Source: Levilactobacillus yonginensis
Lineage (GTDB): Bacteria; Bacillota; Bacilli; Lactobacillales; Lactobacillaceae
DNA: 64,000 nt
Assembly: GCF_003946265.1 (NCBI RefSeq)
Contig: NZ_RHNO01000005.1
Span: 85,244-149,243, forward strand
Direction of reading: 5' to 3'
Of the stretch, positions 7,686 through 16,214 are shown one piece after another. Made by a program: the position numbers and the translations under genes. The notes beneath the pieces were generated by a model. The model was not told the DNA's origin and ran no database searches. It saw only the letters and a program-made list of their open reading frames with translations. Each line of letters begins with the position of its first letter. The first letter of the stretch is position 1.

Positions 7686-7901
7686 ATGGCTGTTGTAGAA
7701 AAGACTGCTTTATTGGATGAAAAGATGAGTGAAGTATTTGACTGGTCCGATGCTTCGTTACCTGTACGGGACGCTTTGTGGGACCACTTCATGGAATCCA
7801 ATGGTCACAACACCGATGAAACTGAAGCTTCTATGAAGGAAGTCGACGCTAAGTCAGACGCTGAAGTCCGTTCTTACGTCGAAGAAAACCTCAAGAAGTA
7901 A
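7686..7901 (+). CDS. small acidic hypothetical protein, 71 aa
   Basis: I do not recognise this family. The product is a 71-residue, strongly acidic soluble protein without signal peptide (MAVVEKTALLDEKMSEVFDW ... DAEVRSYVEENLKK), probably helical. It has an excellent ribosome site (TTTGGAGG, 9 nt before ATG 7686) and a strong terminator right behind it, and its codons use common bases. These suggest a well-expressed single-gene transcript, perhaps stress- or stationary-phase related, but function is unknown. Confidence 0.75.
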   Translation: MAVVEKTALLDEKMSEVFDWSDASLPVRDALWDHFMESNGHNTDETEASMKEVDAKSDAEVRSYVEENLKK

Positions 7902-7917
7902 CCGGCTGTTTCAACCT

Positions 7918-7958
7918 AAAAAACACCCTGCCATTTATGTGGCGGGGTGTTTTTTTTA
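7918..7958 (+). terminator. terminator after the 71-aa gene
   Basis: AACACCCTGCCA / TGGCGGGGTGTT stem (7922-7933 with 7940-7951) followed by eight T residues, 17 nt after the stop. It is a canonical strong terminator. Confidence 0.92.
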
Positions 7959-8002
7959 CGGTTAATTCTTAGATGGTTGTGCTCCAATGCTCCAACGCTC
8001 CG

Positions 8003-8164
8003 GTGTTCCGGGCGGGCGCCTACTGTGGGGACGCTTCAGCCAAAAATCGGGCTTCTCGCTCGTTTTGAAGCCACGCAAACCACGTGTCTTCAAAAGCGCC
8101 CGTGCTGTAAACTGGAAGCCCACCAGTTAACACCACCTTCACAGTTGCCGCCCGCCCGGAACAC
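8003..8164 (+). repeat. multi-hairpin intergenic element E3 (plus orientation)
   Basis: A 162-nt unit with a perfect 15-bp outer stem GTGTTCCGGGCGGGC (8003-8017) paired to 8150-8164. Conserved ACTGTGGGGACG begins at 8022; arm 1 is GCTTCA/TGAAGC; the middle arm is CACG/CGTG; arm 3 is GTAAACTGG/CCAGTTAAC; the closing motif is TTCACAGT, which pairs perfectly with ACTGTG. Its arm-1 region is near-identical to E1, while outer and third stems differ. Confidence 0.8.
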
Positions 8165-8368
8165 CTCCACTGAGAATCAAACAATATTGAAAGCCACCAT
8201 ATTCCGGCTCTCAAAAGCTCTCAACTACCTGTTTAAAAACAAAAAATGGTCGCCACATAACGTGACAACCAGTCCTTGGATTTAACCGATCAATTTTATA
8301 AACCATAATTGCTTTGGTAACTATCATAAAAATTAACTAACCCACAATTAATCCAATCGCAATCATAG

Positions 8369-8489
8369 CCGCCAGTTGGCCGGGTGAGCGACGGCTGTGT
8401 GATTTTCGGGAGGCTTCATGTCGAGGAGCAAGACCGCCCTGTGGCTTGCTCCGGTCCCCACAGCAGGCGTTCACCCGGCCAGCTGGCGG
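8369..8489 (-). repeat. multi-hairpin intergenic element E4, shortened (minus orientation)
   Basis: A 121-nt unit with a 22-bp outer stem (8369-8390 with 8468-8489) that is fully paired if two G-T wobbles are allowed. On the minus strand it reads GCTGTGGGGACCGGAGC, arm 1 GGAGCAAG/CTTGCTCC with the internal GCGGTCTT, then TCGACATGAAGCC. The second and third arms seen in E1-E3 are missing, so it is a shortened form. Confidence 0.75.
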
Positions 8490-8526
8490 CGGTGAAACGT
8501 CTCGTATCAGGGTTTAATGCGGATCA

Positions 8527-9153
8527 TTAGTGATTGACGCGTGGTGTGACGTTGTATGACCGCAGATAACGCCGACCGCTAGTCGGATCAATCACCATCC
8601 GAGTCACACTCGTATTAGCGGGCTCAGGGAGCGATGTGGTCGCTGGGGCGTTCATCATCAACAGTGTCGTAGCTTTAATAGTCAGGCCGTGGCTGACCAC
8701 CAAGATGTGATCATCCGGATGGTCCACGACTTCTTCAGCCAGCCACTGTCCCACTCGCCGTTGAATGGTCAGATAGGATTCGCCGCCAGCTTGGACCAAA
8801 ACGTCGGGTAAAGCTTCACCGGTGACCGGATCAAACTCAGCTGGCAATTTGTCCTGAAGCTCACGAAAGTTTGCCCCGGTCCATTCACCGTAGTCAGCTT
8901 CCATCAGGCGATCATCGAACTGAGGAAACACGCTCAATGTCCGTGTCAAGGCTGCCGTTGTCTGCCGTGTCCGATGGAGCGGACTGCTGACCAGTTGATC
9001 GTAGCGTTCACTGCGTAGCCATTGCGCTAACCGTTCCGCTTGCTGTAACCCACCCACGGTCAAGTGAGTCACTCCTGTATCTAACTGTCCCTGCATCAAA
9101 TGGTCAACGTTTGCTTGCGTTTGACCATGACGCACCCAATCAAAGACTGTCAC
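8527..9153 (-). CDS. histidine phosphatase family protein (phosphoglycerate mutase-like)
   Basis: A 208-residue cytosolic phosphatase of the branch-1 histidine phosphatase superfamily. The phospho-accepting histidine is His9 in the RHGQT motif (residues 8-12); the family's second conserved His lies in VVSHGLTIK near residue 165, and a conserved Glu in MEADYGEWTG. It belongs to the small, broad-specificity phosphatase group (PhoE/GpmB-like) rather than true glycolytic mutases. It lies 12 nt after the DMT transporter gene, so the two probably share a transcript. Substrate is unknown. Confidence 0.92.
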   Translation of the reverse strand: MTVFDWVRHGQTQANVDHLMQGQLDTGVTHLTVGGLQQAERLAQWLRSERYDQLVSSPLHRTRQTTAALTRTLSVFPQFDDRLMEADYGEWTGANFRELQDKLPAEFDPVTGEALPDVLVQAGGESYLTIQRRVGQWLAEEVVDHPDDHILVVSHGLTIKATTLLMMNAPATTSLPEPANTSVTRMVIDPTSGRRYLRSYNVTPRVNH

Positions 9154-9165
9154 ACAATCACTTCC

Positions 9166-10101
9166 TTATTGTCGGAAAGGTTCAACCTTCCGACGTCCCT
9201 GCTGTAACAAGTATATGGCTAAAATAACCAAAGCTGACCCAACAATTTCAGCAATGCTGACTTTTAAACTTAAGAATATGATCGAAAGAATAAACGTAAC
9301 CACTGGCTGCGTCGCATCAACAATACTAATGACGTCTGATGGGGCAAACCGCGTACTATAGAGTACCAGTGCAAATGGCAGGATGGTCCCCACGATAATC
9401 ACGGTACTCATCGACCCCACCAGTTCGGTTGTGATCGGTGGCATGCTGACCCATACAGGATGAACCAAGTTAAATGCCACCCCAGCAACCAGTGTCCCCC
9501 ACCCCAGAACTGTAATAGGTGAATGGCCATACTGTTTTATCAATGGTCGCGGCAACGTCACATAAAAGGCCGCCGTCAGACCAGAACCAATTCCCCACAT
9601 CAAGGAGTCAAACGGAATGGATAACCGGGTAACATCTCCCCGTGTAATGGCCAAGAAGACCCCAATCATGGCAACGGCAAACGCCACCAGGTCACTCCGC
9701 AGTGGTCGGTCATGCTTGAACAACAAGCTTCCCACCACAATAAAGAGTGGGCTTAAGTATTGTAGAATCGTTGATGCAGCCGAGTTACCAGTTTGAACAG
9801 ACATGTAAAAAGTCATCAGGTTCGCACCCAGACCTAACAGTCCGTAAGCTAGAAACCAGCCCACCTCACGCAGGCTCCGGAAGATGGTGAACGTTTCCTT
9901 ACCATAAAAAATCAAACTGATGAGAATCAGCACAATCCCCGCACCTGAAGTTCTCGCTGATAAGAACCAACTAGCGGGAATTGATTGCCCCTGCGAGATG
10001 AATTGAAGGACGGTCCCCGAGACCCCCCACATTGCAGAAGCCACGATTGCCCAAAAGATTCCCTTCATCACGTTTTCGGTTGACGCTGTCGAAGTTTTCA
10101 A
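9166..10101 (-). CDS. EamA/DMT-family transporter
   Basis: An integral membrane protein of about 311 residues with ten predicted helices in two EamA repeats (first from MKGIFWAIVASAMWGVSG, second from about residue 155 with LMWGIGSGLTAAFYV). It is an exporter of the drug/metabolite superfamily, usually of amino acids or related metabolites; the substrate cannot be deduced. Start: a TTG at 10101 follows AAAGGA by 10 nt; a GTG at 10128 lacks a ribosome site, and the internal ATG (MKGIF) also lacks one. First gene of a likely two-gene unit with the histidine phosphatase. Confidence 0.88.
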   Translation of the reverse strand: MKTSTASTENVMKGIFWAIVASAMWGVSGTVLQFISQGQSIPASWFLSARTSGAGIVLILISLIFYGKETFTIFRSLREVGWFLAYGLLGLGANLMTFYMSVQTGNSAASTILQYLSPLFIVVGSLLFKHDRPLRSDLVAFAVAMIGVFLAITRGDVTRLSIPFDSLMWGIGSGLTAAFYVTLPRPLIKQYGHSPITVLGWGTLVAGVAFNLVHPVWVSMPPITTELVGSMSTVIIVGTILPFALVLYSTRFAPSDVISIVDATQPVVTFILSIIFLSLKVSIAEIVGSALVILAIYLLQQGRRKVEPFRQ

Positions 10102-10488
10102 AGCCGAATAATCCTTTCTCTCCCACACCCCAAAATGGTATGTATCATAATCTATTTATTTTACCGAATATCTATTAGAATTCACTGACAAAAATGGTCA
10201 TGACTAACCATCGTCGTCCTCTTTAATTTTAGCTCAAAAACCTGATTCAGTCCGAAAAATATTTCGATCAAATCTGGCCGGGTGGAAAGTTTCCTTAGAA
10301 CCCGGCAGGAGCCGCCTTTTAACAGTGTCCTCACGCCACTAAATGCAGCAACTAACCCGATTGTCGAAACTTCTAACCCACTCAATATATCCCAAAATCA
10401 CAAAATGAGTTTGGGAACTAATCCCAAACTCATTTATTACTTCTAAATTCATTTGACTAAGCTATAACAAGTTTAAGCTTTAACATTC
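10102..10488. other. intergenic region with no convincing gene
   Basis: 387 bp between the DMT transporter start and the metI stop. It holds the metI terminator (10403-10435) and a small imperfect hairpin near 10276-10305 (GCCGGGT/ACCCGGC). A 67-codon minus-strand reading frame exists but has no ribosome site or recognisable sequence. Confidence 0.6.
10403..10435 (-). terminator. terminator of the metQNI operon
   Basis: Perfect 14-bp stem AAATGAGTTTGGGA (10403-10416) with 10422-10435, loop of 5 nt, T-rich on the minus strand, about 54 nt after the metI stop. Confidence 0.85.
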
Positions 10489-11163
10489 CTAAGCGTGATC
10501 AACTTTGCGGGCCCAGAAGTCCCCAATAAGTTGAATGGCAAAGACAATGACTAAGATAATCAACATTGCGCCAACTGTGACGTCACTTTCAAATCGACTG
10601 TACCCGACGTTGATGGCCAAATTCCCTAAGCCACCACCACCGATGGCACCGGCCATGGCCGTCAAGTCGATCAGACTGATCAACGTTAGGACGGATGAAC
10701 GGATAATATCCGGCAGGCCCTCGCGCAAGTATACCCGGAAGATAATGGCAATGGGACCAGAACCAACCGATTCAGCGGCTTCAATCACACCCCGGTCAAC
10801 TTCCGCCAAGGCATTTTGAATCTGCCGTGCGTAAAATGGTGCAGAACCAATAACCAATGGCACAATTGCTGCGGTGGTCCCGATAGCGGTCCCAACAATC
10901 AACCGCGTCAACGGTGCGATGACGGCCAGCAAAATAACAAACGGAATTGACCGACACAGGTTAACCAACTTATCCAAGATATTGTAAACAACGCGGTTTT
11001 CCAAGATACCACCGGGTTGGGTCACAATCAGACCAATCCCGATAGCCATCCCAATGATACCGGCAACCACTGCAGTAAAGAACGTCATGTACAGTGTTTC
11101 CCACGTTGCTTGAATGAAGTCACCCTTCATTGTGACCGCATTTGGAAAGTATTTTGCTAACAT
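10489..11163 (-). CDS. metI: methionine ABC transporter permease MetI
   Basis: A 224-residue inner-membrane permease with about five helices and the cytoplasmic EAA-type coupling loop (AEVDRGVIEAAESVGSGP, about 136-153) that docks onto MetN. It imports L- and D-methionine as a MetN2I2 complex fed by lipoprotein MetQ. Its ATG directly abuts the metN stop, giving translational coupling. Order on the transcript is metQ-metN-metI, controlled by the Met T-box upstream of metQ. Confidence 0.95.
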   Translation of the reverse strand: MLAKYFPNAVTMKGDFIQATWETLYMTFFTAVVAGIIGMAIGIGLIVTQPGGILENRVVYNILDKLVNLCRSIPFVILLAVIAPLTRLIVGTAIGTTAAIVPLVIGSAPFYARQIQNALAEVDRGVIEAAESVGSGPIAIIFRVYLREGLPDIIRSSVLTLISLIDLTAMAGAIGGGGLGNLAINVGYSRFESDVTVGAMLIILVIVFAIQLIGDFWARKVDHA

Positions 11164-12234
11164 TTAGGCCACCTCCGAATTAGGATCAAGCTGCGTGACG
11201 TTGATACCAGCGTCTTCACAGTAAGTCCAGGCTTCATTCAACTGGTCGGGTTCACCAGCCATAACAACGATCAAGTTACCCAATGGCGTATCCTGAAGAA
11301 TTTCAACATTCCCATACAGGATGTTTGAAACAACTGAATACCGCTTGTACAGTTCCGTAATCAACGGGGCATCCGCAGTTGCGCCAACGTACTGCAGTTG
11401 GACCAGGATGTGATGGTCGTCCAAGCCCAGCGTTCCCGCTTGCTTGTAAATCTTTTCCATCGCTTGGTTGATTTGCGTGGCCGTATTAATAAAGTCTTGA
11501 GTCAATGGCTTATCTGGCTTACTGAAGATGGTCACCAGGTCACCACGTTCAATAATTTCACCAGCGTCCATGACTGCTACCTTGTTACAGATTTCCTTCA
11601 CGGCTTCCATTTCATGGGTGATCAGTACCACGGTCAGGCCCAATTCCTTGTTCAACCGTTTCAATAATTCCAAAATGGAAGACGTGGTCTTGGGGTCCAG
11701 TGCACTCGTGGCTTCATCACTGATCAGAATCTCAGGGTCGTTGGCTAGGGCCCGCGCAATAGCGACCCGTTGCTTTTGACCACCGGAGAGCTGAGCCGGA
11801 TAGTCTTCCGCCTTTTCACTCAACCCAACCAGGTCCAGTAAATGGGCAACTTTTTGCTTCCGTTCTGCACGCGATAACTTGCTACCCTTTAGTGGGTAAT
11901 CAACGTTATCCGCGATGGTCCGGGAGGTCATGAGGTTAAAATGCTGAAAGATCATGCCGATTTTAGTCCGGGCGGTCCGCAATTCCTTGGAACTCAAATC
12001 TAGAATATTTTGACCGCTGACTTCGACAGTGCCGGCAGTTGGCCGTTGGAGGCGGTTGATTACCCGCACGAGGGTACTTTTCCCCGCTCCAGAATAGCCG
12101 ACGACACCGTAGATGTCACCGCGGTTGACCGTCAAGGACACATTTTTCACGGCCGTTACGGTCTGACCCTTATTGTGAAAGGTCACGTCGATATCTTTTA
12201 ACTGAATAATCGCTTCGTTAGTCACAGACTTCAT
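11164..12234 (-). CDS. metN: methionine ABC transporter ATP-binding protein MetN
   Basis: A 356-residue ATPase. Walker A is GYSGAGKS (46-53), the ABC signature is [15 protein letters not shown], Walker B is [12 protein letters not shown] with a downstream H-loop (VVLITHEME). The last 90 or so residues form the NIL domain found in MetN proteins, where intracellular methionine binds and inhibits transport. ATG at 12234 lies very close to AAGGAGA; a GTG three codons later has better spacing (10 nt), so the true start may be 12225. There is a 176-nt gap to metQ. Confidence 0.96.
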   Translation of the reverse strand: MKSVTNEAIIQLKDIDVTFHNKGQTVTAVKNVSLTVNRGDIYGVVGYSGAGKSTLVRVINRLQRPTAGTVEVSGQNILDLSSKELRTARTKIGMIFQHFNLMTSRTIADNVDYPLKGSKLSRAERKQKVAHLLDLVGLSEKAEDYPAQLSGGQKQRVAIARALANDPEILISDEATSALDPKTTSSILELLKRLNKELGLTVVLITHEMEAVKEICNKVAVMDAGEIIERGDLVTIFSKPDKPLTQDFINTATQINQAMEKIYKQAGTLGLDDHHILVQLQYVGATADAPLITELYKRYSVVSNILYGNVEILQDTPLGNLIVVMAGEPDQLNEAWTYCEDAGINVTQLDPNSEVA

Positions 12235-12410
12235 TCTCCTTACTCGCCAATGCCGGCAAATTTCATTTTGTTTCTATAATATATGACACTTTAATTCATT
12301 TAGACTGACTAGCTGTTGCTACTCATGGTTGGAAAATCACAGCACCGTCTACTATAGCAAGTTAGCGGGTACTTTGTCCATAAATACCATTAGCTAATCT
12401 GATTCCTAAA

Positions 12411-13223
12411 TTACCAAGCTGGAATGGTCAAACCATGGTAGTACTTCTTCAACAACTTCTTCGTTGCTTCGGTCTGGTAAGCCTTCACGATCTTCTTGTA
12501 GGTCTTGTTGTTCTTGTCAGACTTGTTGGTTGCGATGATGTTGATGTAAGGAATCGAAGCTTTGTTGATCTTTTCTTTAAAGATAGTTTCCTTGTTAGGC
12601 AGCTTAGCTTCAGCGGCGAATTCGTTGTTGATAACCGCACCGGTTGCATCAGTCAATGAACGTGGCGTTTGAGCAGCGTCAACGGCCGTAATCTTTAACT
12701 TCAACTTGTTTTCCGTAATGTTCTTTGGTGTAGGTAATTCAACCTTGCTATCAACCTTGATCAAGCCAGCTGATTGCAGTAAATGTAATGCCCGGCCTTC
12801 GTTGGTGGAGTCGTTAGGAATTGTAATTTGGTCACCCTTCTTGATGGCTGAAACGCTCTTAACCTTCTTGGAGTATAACCGTAGTGGTGCCCGAACAGTC
12901 TTCCCGATGGAAACGATGTTGCTCTTGTGGGCCTTGTTCCATTGATCCATGAAGTAAGTGTGTTGGAACGAGTTCAAATCAATTTCATGGTTGGTCAACG
13001 CAGCGTTAGGCTGGTTGTAATCGGTAAAGGTCACCAATTTGATGTTGATGCCTTGCTTCTTTAATTTAGATTGAATAGGTTTCCAGATTTTTTCGTCGGA
13101 ACCCATGATCCCAACTTTCACAGTCTTGTTGCTGGAACTGCTAGACTTCCCACAACCGGCAACGATTAACAATGGAATCAATAATAATAGGAGCCAGCTA
13201 AAATGTTTAAATGATTTCTTCAT
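12411..13223 (-). CDS. metQ: methionine-binding lipoprotein MetQ
   Basis: A 270-residue NlpA-family substrate-binding lipoprotein. The N-terminal signal ends in a lipobox IVAGC, followed by a Ser-rich tether, then KTVKVGIMGSDEKIWKPIQ, typical of the MetQ fold. The conserved SFQHTYFMDQW and PNDSTNEGRALHLLQ segments are present. It delivers methionine to MetNI. Start at 13223 follows GGGG at 9 nt; an upstream in-frame TTG adds two residues. It is the first gene after the T-box terminator, so all three genes respond to uncharged tRNA-Met. Confidence 0.95.
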   Translation of the reverse strand: MKKSFKHFSWLLLLLIPLLIVAGCGKSSSSSNKTVKVGIMGSDEKIWKPIQSKLKKQGINIKLVTFTDYNQPNAALTNHEIDLNSFQHTYFMDQWNKAHKSNIVSIGKTVRAPLRLYSKKVKSVSAIKKGDQITIPNDSTNEGRALHLLQSAGLIKVDSKVELPTPKNITENKLKLKITAVDAAQTPRSLTDATGAVINNEFAAEAKLPNKETIFKEKINKASIPYINIIATNKSDKNNKTYKKIVKAYQTEATKKLLKKYYHGLTIPAW

Positions 13224-13299
13224 ACTCAAAATCCCCTTTATTTTTCAATAATTTCTAAATCCTCAAAAGTTAAACGCCACGGTTGCAAACAATGACCAA

Positions 13300-13600
13300 A
13301 AGAAAAAGTCCGCTCCTAAATTAATAGAAACGAACTTGTCGTGGTACCATTCTAATTTAAGTCGGCATATAAAATAATGCTGGCTCCTCATTAACACTCG
13401 CTAGCTAACGCCTTAAAGTGCGTGCACGATAATGAGTGCCAGTCATTACCACCTCATCCTAGGGACTCAGTGATACCAATTAATTTCAGGCCATCTTCAC
13501 CCCGCCGTGGGTTACTCGCTTCCAGCAAATCGCGAGCTCTCTTAGAACCATTGACGAAGGCTACTCTCCTGATCACATTGTTTTCAATCGCTTAATTTAA
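13300..13600 (-). promoter_or_regulatory. T-box riboswitch, tRNA-Met class, of metQNI
   Basis: Leader of about 300 nt. Read on minus: an AGAG-rich stem I region, GTGAAGATGGCCTGA with a probable AUG specifier (13494-13492), then the T-box sequence AGAATGGTACCACG; UGGU at 13349-13346 would pair with the free NCCA end. A terminator, AAGTTCGTTTCT / AGGAGCGGACTT then TTTTT, spans about 13339-13303. Specifier and terminator fit regulation by uncharged tRNA-Met, as known for met transport genes in Lactobacillales. Confidence 0.9.
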
Positions 13601-13605
13601 TAGCA

Positions 13606-13634
13606 AGTCTAATGCAACTTTAATCCGGTGTCAA
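13606..13634 (-). promoter_or_regulatory. predicted promoter of the T-box/metQNI transcript
   Basis: Perfect TTGACA (13634-13629), 17-bp spacer, TAGACT (13611-13606) on the minus strand, placed just upstream of the T-box leader. Transcription should begin near 13599. Confidence 0.7.
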
Positions 13635-13699
13635 GAACGAATTTGGATAAATGTTTTTATGTTAACGCCCACAACACGGGTCTTTACCTATATTGACCT

Positions 13700-13730
13700 G
13701 AAAAAATAATATTGTCGACATTATTTTTTC
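13700..13730. terminator. bidirectional terminator after the tag-like gene
   Basis: GAAAAAATAAT (13700-13710) / ATTATTTTTTC (13720-13730) with a GTCGAC-containing loop. A-rich and T-rich flanks on both sides suit either strand; on minus it lies 15 nt after the tag-like stop. Confidence 0.75.
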
Positions 13731-13745
13731 TCATCCAAATTTCAC

Positions 13746-14294
13746 TTAGTCATCGAGAATTTGTTCGCGTAGAATTCCAGCCGCCAGTAAAAACATATGC
13801 GTGACGACCGGCCCAACAAAACTGAACCCCCGCTGCTTTAAATCTTTAGCGACCGCCGTCCCAATAGCCGATTGATTAGTCAGTTCATCCCGGGTCACAG
13901 CCGGTAACAGGTATGGTGTCCCATCGACGAAAGCCCAGAGATAATCGGCAAAGCTACCAAATTCCTGTTGCACCTGAATAATTGCCCGCGCATTTCGAAT
14001 GGTCGCCCGAATTTTGCGCCCGTTACTGATCATATCAGTGTCCCGCGCAATGCGTTCACCATCCAGCTCATCTTCAAAACCAGCCACGACTTGCGGATCC
14101 ATCCCTGCAAACAGCCGACGATACACGGGTAATTTACTAGCCGCGGCCTGCCAGCTCAGACCAACTTGAAAGACGCCAACTGTTAGAAGCTCATACAGGA
14201 CGTGGTCGTCGTGGGTCGGTGTTCCAAAGTACGCGTGATATTCTTGGGTGCCATTGGTCATCCACTCGTGGCCGTCATTTGGTCCAATTGCCAT
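13746..14294 (-). CDS. Tag-family protein with altered active and zinc sites
   Basis: About 182 residues, clearly of the DNA-3-methyladenine glycosylase I family: NGTQEYHAYFGTP, LYELLTVGVFQVGLSWQAA, ISNGRKIRATIRNARAI and the closing GFSFVGPVVTHMFLLAAG. Odd points: the catalytic Glu of E. coli Tag (Glu38, in LEGQQAGLSW) is Gly here (TVGVFQVGLSW), and the zinc ligands (N-terminal Cys, C-terminal His and Cys) are absent. A canonical tag gene exists at 25011-25571. The ATG at 14294 has only a distant GAGG (14 nt), so the start is uncertain. It may be a non-catalytic or changed-specificity paralog. Confidence 0.82.
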   Translation of the reverse strand: MAIGPNDGHEWMTNGTQEYHAYFGTPTHDDHVLYELLTVGVFQVGLSWQAAASKLPVYRRLFAGMDPQVVAGFEDELDGERIARDTDMISNGRKIRATIRNARAIIQVQQEFGSFADYLWAFVDGTPYLLPAVTRDELTNQSAIGTAVAKDLKQRGFSFVGPVVTHMFLLAAGILREQILDD

Positions 14295-14334
14295 TGTCTC
14301 GTCACCATCCTCTGTTATCATGATACAACAATGA

Positions 14335-14412
14335 GCGACGGGCAACCATATCACGCCGCTAGATATGGGCTGGCACAGTGCGGACACAAAGCCTTTGGCG
14401 CACGAACAAATC
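14335..14412 (+). repeat. degenerate copy E8 of the E5-type intergenic element
   Basis: The stretch ATGGGCTGG, four bases, then GTGCGGACACAA (about 14366-14389) matches the same spaced motif in element E5 read on its minus strand. A local hairpin CCATATC/GATATGG (14346-14368) precedes it. The remainder of the element is not recognisable, so this is a fragment. Confidence 0.45.
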
Positions 14413-14431
14413 ATCTTTCACTTTTTAGTCA

Positions 14432-16072
14432 TTACTTGATGTACGCGTACTTATAACTCCACTGCGTTCCCGCCGTGTTATGAATGATTCCCTTGGCAGT
14501 ATTACGTTGGAGGTAGGCGTAATTCGCCTGGTAGAGCGGTGTGAAACTTTGCGTCTGGTTGAGCATCTTAGCTGCTTTAACCATATCCTGCCAGCGAACC
14601 TCCGGCTGACCGGCATCCTGATTCTGTGCCTTATCGATCAGTTGGTCATACTGCTTGTTAGACCACTTGCCATAGTTCAGTGAATTGGAACTGACTGGAA
14701 TCTGGAGGAAGGAAATTGGATCATTGAAATCGGCACCCCAGTGCGACAGGTAGAGATCAAAGTCGCCACTAGTTGCGCGTGACTGCGCAACAGATGCTGG
14801 CACGTTTTGAATCTTCAGATCAAAGCCCTTTAGATTCTTTTCCAAAGCCCCTTTGAGATACTGTGTGACCGTGCTAGCGGCCGCATCGTCATTCCCAGCC
14901 ATGATGCTCAGGTCGACCTTCTTGATCCCCAATTGTTTCAGTCCTTGGGCCCATTTCTTTCTAGCCAATGTTGGATTGTAAGTGGTGGAATTCTTAACAG
15001 TTTGTTGCTTAGCAAAGTCTTCACCCGTCTTGGGATCCTTAGCCAAACCACTGGCTACGAATCCAGTTGGCGTCACGGAACCGTCGCCCAAGACCTTCTT
15101 CGTCAGTTGGCTGCGATTGATAGACAGTGCAATGGCCTGCCGAATGTTTTGATTATTCATGATTCGGCGTTTTTCTTTATTGGCATCTTGGAAGTTATAC
15201 TTCAAGTGGATCACGATGGAGTAAGGATATTCTTTAAATGCCTTGTCATTCTTATAGTTTTTAACTTGTTCATTGGTTAGGTTAGCAAAATCGAGCTTGT
15301 TATTTTGATACAGACTCAACCCAGTCTGCGGGTTGGTCACAACCTGATACTTGATTTTTTGCAGCTTAACCACGTTCTTATCCCAGTACTGATTGTTTTT
15401 CACAAATGACCAGGTATTCCCAGTCCCACTCCAGTTAGTAATCTTGAAGGGACCGCTGTAGACCATGTATTCTGATTTGGTTGCATATTTCTTACCGTAT
15501 TTGTCGATAACCTTTTGGTTTTGAGGGGCAAATAGGGGATACGCCATCAAAATTTTAAAGTAGGCAATCGGTCGATCCAACTTAACGACCACCGTCTGCT
15601 GATTCTTGGCGTGAATCCCAATCGTACTAGGATCGGCCTTCCCCGCAATGATCTTATCCCCATTTTTGATGCCGGAGAACATGTTGGTGTAGGAAGACTT
15701 AGTGGCTGGTGTTAACGTCCGCCGCCAAGAATAAACGAAATCTTGGGCAGTAATTTTGTCACCATTACTCCACTTAGCATTGTCACGAATGTGAAAGGTC
15801 CAAGTCTTTTGGTCCTTGGACTCCTGAACTTTATCCGCCAAGCCTGGTGCTACTTGACCATTTTTTCCTAATCGATAAAAGCCTTCAAACACGTTCCCAG
15901 TTTGGCCATAACCGGTGGCCTTGGCTAAATCAATTGTATCAAGCTGTGCGGTGGCGGGTAGCCGCAACTCTTGGGTGGGCTTCGCTGAGGAAGCTGATTG
16001 GCCACAAGCTGCTAACCCCAGGCTTAAAGCCATTACAGCTGCGACGAGTCCGAATCCGGTCCATTTTCTCAT
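14432..16072 (-). CDS. OppA-family peptide-binding lipoprotein under attenuator control
   Basis: A 546-residue SBP-family-5 lipoprotein: signal peptide with lipobox LAAC near residue 23, ELRLPATAQLDTIDLAKATGYGQTGNVFEGFYRL, WSNGDKITAQDFVYSWRRTL, and a C-terminal NTAGTQWSYKYAYIK. It should bind oligopeptides for import by an Opp system located elsewhere. No permease or ATPase gene adjoins it. Distinctive is its 5' region: a Cys-rich leader peptide (16215-16322) and a terminator (16142-16182) lie between the promoter and the ATG, which suggests induction by cysteine shortage. That would fit uptake of a cysteine-containing peptide such as glutathione or Cys-Gly, which is inference. RBS AGGGAG precedes the ATG. 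Confidence 0.94.
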   Translation of the reverse strand: MRKWTGFGLVAAVMALSLGLAACGQSASSAKPTQELRLPATAQLDTIDLAKATGYGQTGNVFEGFYRLGKNGQVAPGLADKVQESKDQKTWTFHIRDNAKWSNGDKITAQDFVYSWRRTLTPATKSSYTNMFSGIKNGDKIIAGKADPSTIGIHAKNQQTVVVKLDRPIAYFKILMAYPLFAPQNQKVIDKYGKKYATKSEYMVYSGPFKITNWSGTGNTWSFVKNNQYWDKNVVKLQKIKYQVVTNPQTGLSLYQNNKLDFANLTNEQVKNYKNDKAFKEYPYSIVIHLKYNFQDANKEKRRIMNNQNIRQAIALSINRSQLTKKVLGDGSVTPTGFVASGLAKDPKTGEDFAKQQTVKNSTTYNPTLARKKWAQGLKQLGIKKVDLSIMAGNDDAAASTVTQYLKGALEKNLKGFDLKIQNVPASVAQSRATSGDFDLYLSHWGADFNDPISFLQIPVSSNSLNYGKWSNKQYDQLIDKAQNQDAGQPEVRWQDMVKAAKMLNQTQSFTPLYQANYAYLQRNTAKGIIHNTAGTQWSYKYAYIK

Positions 16073-16141
16073 AAAATCATTGCTCCCTTGTCCTCAAATT
16101 TAGTGGTGTGCAATCCCTAAATCCAATTTTTATGCATAAAA

Positions 16142-16182
16142 AGCGGGTTACCCTTCACCCGTATCGTGAAAGGTAACCCGCT
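16142..16182 (-). terminator. attenuator terminator in the oppA leader
   Basis: A 17-bp stem, AGCGGGTTACCTTTCAC (16182-16166) with GTGAAGGGTAACCCGCT (16158-16142), one mismatch, then TTTTT on the minus strand. It sits 70 nt before the oppA ATG and 33 nt after the leader-peptide stop, so it can only act as a conditional terminator of this leader. Confidence 0.9.
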
Positions 16183-16214
16183 ACACTGACAACCTGAGTC
16201 GTCGTTATGTATTG

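Noticed and set aside
10182..10385. 67-codon minus-strand frame between the DMT transporter and metI
   Set aside because: No ribosome site, no recognisable sequence, and it overlaps small hairpins; it looks like a chance frame.
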